Shown here piece after piece: positions 5,181-8,140 of a stretch of 8,140 nt of DNA. The stretch covers positions 1 through 8,140 of the forward strand of contig USPP01000057.1 of assembly GCA_900556615.1 (NCBI GenBank). Direction: 5' to 3'. The DNA comes from an uncultured Eubacteriales bacterium (GTDB lineage Bacteria; Bacillota; Clostridia; Oscillospirales; CAG-272). Made by a program: the position numbers and the translations under genes. Numbering within the stretch: position 1 is the stretch's first letter; the number at the start of each line of letters is the position of its first letter. The notes beneath the pieces were generated by a model. The model saw nothing but the letters and a program-made list of their open reading frames with translations, made no database searches and had not been told where the DNA came from.

Positions 5181-6103
5181 ATCGCCATCATAAGCAGAGG
5201 ATTTTCGAGCAAATTTTTCAAATGGGAGAGATAATCAGCGACAGAAACCGCCTCTGTCTTTTCCTGATCAAACCCAATGGAAAGCACCGTCACTCTGCGG
5301 TCTCCCTCCGTGTAGATTCCTCCCGCCGAAAGCAAAATATCGCTGTTCGGTGAGAGTGCAGGGAAATATTCCTCTGCCTCGGTGTCGCAGAGAGTCTTGA
5401 TCTCAATTCCGTCAAACGTTTCATAACGTTTCGCGGCGGATACAGCAGCCTTTTTGATCAGCTTATCCATACTGAACTCAAGACCGCTTTCTGCGGCAGA
5501 TTTTACATAGCGCTCTGCGGCTCCGATATTGGCTCTTATCGTTATGCGGCTGACAATTCTCTCAGACGCGGTCTGCTTCGTTTCCTTATAGGCAAGAACG
5601 TCTCTTTCGATAATAAGTCCGTCTCCACCGCTCCCGGGAATCTTGGAATAATCGGTTATTCCCCGCTCTGCGCAGCGCATTTTTGCCCGCGGTGTAATAA
5701 AAACACGCCCGTTTGAATTTGAAGATTTTGGGGAAACGACCGGAAGAGGTGCCGTCTTCGGCAATGCTGCAGGTTTTTCTGCAACATGAACCGGCTCCGG
5801 CGTCAAGGCAGCCGATGCTTCCGGTTTAGAGGCAGCTTCAAAAGCAATTCCACTGACATCGTCGCCCGGCTTTCCGATAAGCGCGATCGGTTCCGTTATC
5901 GGAACCTCCTCGCCCTCATCGCGAATAATTTTCAGCAGCGTTCCGCTGAAGGAGGAATCAATCGTGATGGTAAGCTTGTCGGTCTCCATCTCAAAAAGCG
6001 GCTCTCCTTCTTTTACCTCATCGCCGACCTTCTTCAGCCATTTGGTTATCAGCCCCTCGGTCATCTGAAGCCCCTGCTTGGGCATTATCACAATGTTTGC
6101 CAT
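5177..6103 (-). CDS. E2-like lipoyl protein with shortened, non-catalytic C-terminal domain
   Basis: This 308-residue homologue of dihydrolipoamide acyltransferase (E2) should belong to the dehydrogenase complex. Residues 1-78 form a biotinyl/lipoyl domain with the METDK motif, K43 being the expected lipoylation site. Residues ~90-130 are an Ala/Pro-rich linker. Residues ~133-172 form a peripheral-subunit-binding domain (VFITPRAKMRCAERGI... to IIERDVLAY). The rest (~180-308) aligns by eye to the two ends of the acyltransferase domain: FSMDKLIKKAAVSAAKRYE near the start and YLSHLKNLLENPLLM at the end. The middle ~80-100 residues, including the FTISNLG strand, are missing. Where DHRxxDG should be, the protein reads DQEKTEA, so the catalytic His and the DG are gone. 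The frame is intact, so this is not a simple frameshift. Mammalian E3-binding protein is a known non-catalytic E2 relative. AAGGAA about 9 nt before the ATG is its ribosome site. It lies 19 bp after the E1-beta gene and overlaps the LarA gene by 4 nt. Confidence 0.88.
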   Translation of the reverse strand: MANIVIMPKQGLQMTEGLITKWLKKVGDEVKEGEPLFEMETDKLTITIDSSFSGTLLKIIRDEGEEVPITEPIALIGKPGDDVSGIAFEAASKPEASAALTPEPVHVAEKPAALPKTAPLPVVSPKSSNSNGRVFITPRAKMRCAERGITDYSKIPGSGGDGLIIERDVLAYKETKQTASERIVSRITIRANIGAAERYVKSAAESGLEFSMDKLIKKAAVSAAKRYETFDGIEIKTLCDTEAEEYFPALSPNSDILLSAGGIYTEGDRRVTVLSIGFDQEKTEAVSVADYLSHLKNLLENPLLMMAI

Positions 6104-6122
6104 ATCGTGTATTCCTTTCGTA

Positions 6123-7106
6123 TTACTTCAGATAAAGCGTTTTTTTAACTGCATCATATATATCCTGAGGCTGAGGAACCACTGCATTTTCAAGTCCGAG
6201 ATTAAAGGGTAGCGGACATTGCTTTGCTCCGAGTCTTATTACCGGAGCGTCGAGATACATAAATGCCTCCTCCTGAATAACGGAAGCAATTTCAGCGCCT
6301 ATTCCGCAGACACGGTGAGCCTCGTGTACAACGACAGCACGCCCCGTTTTCTTTACGGAATTGATAACGGTATCCTTATCGAAAGGAACGAGAGTGCGGG
6401 GATCGATAACCTCAACGGAGATTCCTTCCTCTTTCCAAAGCTTTTCTGCCATATCAACCGCTTTTTGAACATATGTGTGAGTTGCTACGACGGTAGCGTC
6501 GGTTCCCTCTCTGACTATTTTTGCTTTCCCGAAGGGAATCATATAATCTTTATCGTCCGGGACCTCGCCTTTGTTGACATAAAGCGCCTTATGCTCTATA
6601 AAGATAACCGGATTATCATCTCTGATTGCGGTTCTGAGAAGACCGGCGGCATCTGCGGGAGTTGACGGCATAACCACCTTAAGTCCGGGAAAATGCATAA
6701 ACAAAGCCTCAACACTCTGCGAATGCGTTGCCGCATTGCCGCGTCCGACGCCCTGCTGGCCTCTGATAACAAGCGGTATTTTCGCTTTTCCACCGAAAAC
6801 ATACCTCGTCTTTGCTACCTGATTTACAATCTGATCAAGAGCAACCATCGCAAAATCCATATACATGAGTTCCGCAATCGGTCTCATTCCGCAGCAAGCG
6901 GCTCCGAGTCCGGCTCCTATAAAGCCCGCCTCGGAAATAAGCGTGTTTCTTACTCTGTCGGCGCCGAATTCGTCGGCAAGACCTCTTGTACATCCGAAAA
7001 TTCCGCCGAGAACTTCAACGTCCTCTCCCATGACAAATACCCGCTCGTCTCTGCGCATTTCCTCTGCGGTAACATCCTTTATTGCCTGAGCATAGCTCTT
7101 AATCAT
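6123..7106 (-). CDS. acoB: 2-oxoacid/acetoin dehydrogenase E1 component, beta subunit
   Basis: This is the 327-residue beta subunit of a heterotetrameric thiamine-diphosphate E1 enzyme. With the alpha subunit it decarboxylates a 2-oxoacid or cleaves acetoin and passes the acyl group to a lipoyl domain. Visible family motifs are MGEDVEVLGGIFGCT (E28), LISEAGFIGAGLGAA (E59, the glutamate that activates the cofactor), MDFAMVALDQIVNQ, and RGNAATHSQSVEALF (H128 in the active-site HSQ motif). The C-terminal transketolase-like domain contains ATVVATHTYVQKA, EVIDPRTLVPFD and VVVHEAH. Length and architecture are complete. The start overlaps the alpha stop by 4 nt (ATGA), with GGAGGTGATGCGATATG across the junction, so the subunits are likely made in equal amounts. 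Whether the substrate is acetoin, pyruvate or another 2-oxoacid is not settled by sequence; the aco symbol is tentative. Confidence 0.93.
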   Translation of the reverse strand: MIKSYAQAIKDVTAEEMRRDERVFVMGEDVEVLGGIFGCTRGLADEFGADRVRNTLISEAGFIGAGLGAACCGMRPIAELMYMDFAMVALDQIVNQVAKTRYVFGGKAKIPLVIRGQQGVGRGNAATHSQSVEALFMHFPGLKVVMPSTPADAAGLLRTAIRDDNPVIFIEHKALYVNKGEVPDDKDYMIPFGKAKIVREGTDATVVATHTYVQKAVDMAEKLWKEEGISVEVIDPRTLVPFDKDTVINSVKKTGRAVVVHEAHRVCGIGAEIASVIQEEAFMYLDAPVIRLGAKQCPLPFNLGLENAVVPQPQDIYDAVKKTLYLK

Positions 7107-8071
7107 ATCGCATCACCTCCATCGTAAAAAACATCATCAAGAACATGCGCGGGATCCGGCTCCGGACTGTTAAGCGCAAATTCCTCCGCTTCATCGATAA
7201 GCGCCTGCGCCTTTGCCTCAAGCCCGTCAAGCTCCTCTGCGCTCGTTCCCATACTCTCAAGAAGCTCTCTTGTATATTTGATCGGGCACTTCTTTTTCCA
7301 TTCCTCGATTTCTTCCTTAGTACGGTAAGGCTGGGGATCTCCTGTCCAGTGTCCGAGCCATCTGTAGGTTTTGCACTCTATAAGAGTCGGTCCTCCTCCG
7401 TTCTTTGCTCTTGCAAGTGCATCGACAAACACGGCGGCAATCTCATCAGGCTTATTCCCGTCAACCGTAAAATGAGGAATATTATACGCCTCACCCCTTA
7501 CCGAGATATCCTTAACGGAGGTGCTCTGCCACTGGGGCACGGAAATTCCATAAAGATTGTTTTCACAGACAAAAATCACGGGAAGCTTCCATACTGCGGC
7601 AAGATTCAGGGATTCGTGAAAAGTTCCCTCGTTAGTAGCGGAATCCCCGAAGAAAGAAACCGCAACCCTTCCGTTTTTCTGCATTTTAGAAGCGAGCGCC
7701 GCTCCTACAGCAATCGGAATACCGCCTCCGACAATTGCGTTTGCACCGAGATTTCCTTTTGTGAAGTCGGCAATATGCATAGAGCCGCCCCTTCCCTTGC
7801 AGTAACCGGTGGCTTTTCCCATAAGCTCGGCAAGGGCATATCTCACGTCGGCACCCTTAGCGATACAGTGTCCGTGTCCTCTATGAGTGCTGGTGATATA
7901 ATCGTCGTCGGTAAGCATTGAGCAGACGGTTGCGGGAGTCGCCTCCTGACCTATGCAAAGATGTACCGAGCCGCGGAGCTTGTTGCTCTCAAAGAGATGA
8001 AGAGCCTTTTCCTCAAACTTGCGGATTTTATTCATCATAAAATAGATATCGGTTAATTGTTTCTTATCCAT
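7103..8071 (-). CDS. acoA: 2-oxoacid/acetoin dehydrogenase E1 component, alpha subunit
   Basis: This is the 322-residue alpha subunit, which binds most of the thiamine diphosphate. Motifs in order are GQEATPATVC (41-50), THRGHGHCIAKG (62-73), CKGRGGSMH (91-99), and the cofactor motif FFGDSATNEGTFHESLNLA (141-159) ending in ENN (170-172). The usual GDG reads GDS here; it keeps the Mg-binding Asp. TYRWLGHWTGDPQPYRT (235-251) corresponds to the regulatory loop of the family, with Trp where many PDH enzymes have the phosphorylated Ser. The compact size without an N-terminal extension resembles acetoin dehydrogenase AcoA, but 2-oxoacid E1-alpha proteins are close relatives, so substrate is uncertain. 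GGAGG at 8081-8085, 9 nt before the ATG, is a strong ribosome site and lies just after the stop codon of the upstream gene. The gene is therefore internal to an operon. Confidence 0.93.
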   Translation of the reverse strand: MDKKQLTDIYFMMNKIRKFEEKALHLFESNKLRGSVHLCIGQEATPATVCSMLTDDDYITSTHRGHGHCIAKGADVRYALAELMGKATGYCKGRGGSMHIADFTKGNLGANAIVGGGIPIAVGAALASKMQKNGRVAVSFFGDSATNEGTFHESLNLAAVWKLPVIFVCENNLYGISVPQWQSTSVKDISVRGEAYNIPHFTVDGNKPDEIAAVFVDALARAKNGGGPTLIECKTYRWLGHWTGDPQPYRTKEEIEEWKKKCPIKYTRELLESMGTSAEELDGLEAKAQALIDEAEEFALNSPEPDPAHVLDDVFYDGGDAI

Positions 8072-8086
8072 TTAAATCATCCTCCG

Positions 8087-8140
8087 TCATAAATCAAGCG
8101 ATTTCAATATATCGACGATACCGCTCGTAGTTTCGGCAAT
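8087..8140 (-). CDS. C-terminal tail of an unidentified upstream gene (cut by window edge)
   Basis: Reading in from the right edge on the minus strand, one frame is open to the TGA at 8087-8089 and encodes IAETTSGIVDILKSLDL. The other two minus-strand frames also close before the E1-alpha ATG, but this one ends one base before the GGAGG of E1-alpha, a typical operon junction with 15 nt between stop and start. Seventeen residues, probably helical, are too few to name the family. If real, the dehydrogenase operon begins further upstream and its promoter is outside the window. Confidence 0.55.
   Translation of the reverse strand: MAETTSGIVDILKSLDL

Noticed and set aside
5177..6103. Frameshift or pseudogene as the cause of the short E2 domain
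   Set aside because: The frame is continuous, the C-terminal helix of the domain (YLSHLKNLLENP) is present in the same frame, and the stop overlaps the next start as in a maintained operon.
7145..7921. 258-codon plus-strand open frame antisense to E1-alpha
   Set aside because: It is a shadow of the well-supported E1-alpha gene, with basic, low-similarity sequence.

Overview
The window looks like a chromosomal segment of a low-to-moderate-GC Firmicute of the class Clostridia. The RpoB N-terminus is of the clostridial type (MVKPHKLGKNVRMSF...). Strong GGAGG Shine-Dalgarno sites, TTG starts, sigma-A-type promoters and intrinsic terminators also fit. This placement is from memory of family sequences, not from a search.

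Layout. (1) 1-1475, minus strand: the first ~490 codons of rpoB, cut by the window edge just before the rifampicin region. It is served by a near-perfect promoter (1775-1803) and a ~290-nt leader that contains a possible attenuator hairpin. (2) 1858-2245, plus strand: a monocistronic rpsT (ribosomal protein S20) unit with promoter, TTG start and strong terminator, divergent from rpoB. (3) 2256-3247, plus strand: an AraC-family regulator with its own promoter, a probable TTG start and a weaker terminator. (4) 3248-3926: a convergent spacer without a recognisable gene. It holds a ~134-bp inverted-repeat-bounded segment with a bidirectional terminator-like hairpin inside, plus a second long palindrome. 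(5) 3927-8140, minus strand: a tight operon read right to left. It starts with the tail of an unidentified gene (ends 8087), followed by E1-alpha and E1-beta of a thiamine-diphosphate 2-oxoacid/acetoin dehydrogenase, an E2-like lipoyl protein, and a LarA-family nickel-dependent racemase homologue. Two of the junctions are 4-nt ATGA overlaps.

How the genes may work together. E1-alpha/E1-beta should decarboxylate a 2-oxoacid (or cleave acetoin) and load the acyl group onto the lipoyl-lysine of the third protein. That third protein has a good lipoyl domain and a peripheral-subunit-binding domain. Its C-terminal acyltransferase domain is about half the usual length and lacks the catalytic HxxxDG motif, so it is probably a carrier/scaffold rather than a working acyltransferase. 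Co-transcription with a LarA homologue that keeps the Ni-pincer lysine and the catalytic histidines suggests coupling of 2-hydroxyacid (or hydroxyketone) stereo-inversion to oxidative cleavage. This E1 / non-catalytic E2 / LarA cassette is the most interesting part of the window. No E3 (lipoamide dehydrogenase), LarB/C/E or nickel transporter is visible here.

No rRNA, tRNA, CRISPR array or transposase gene was seen.
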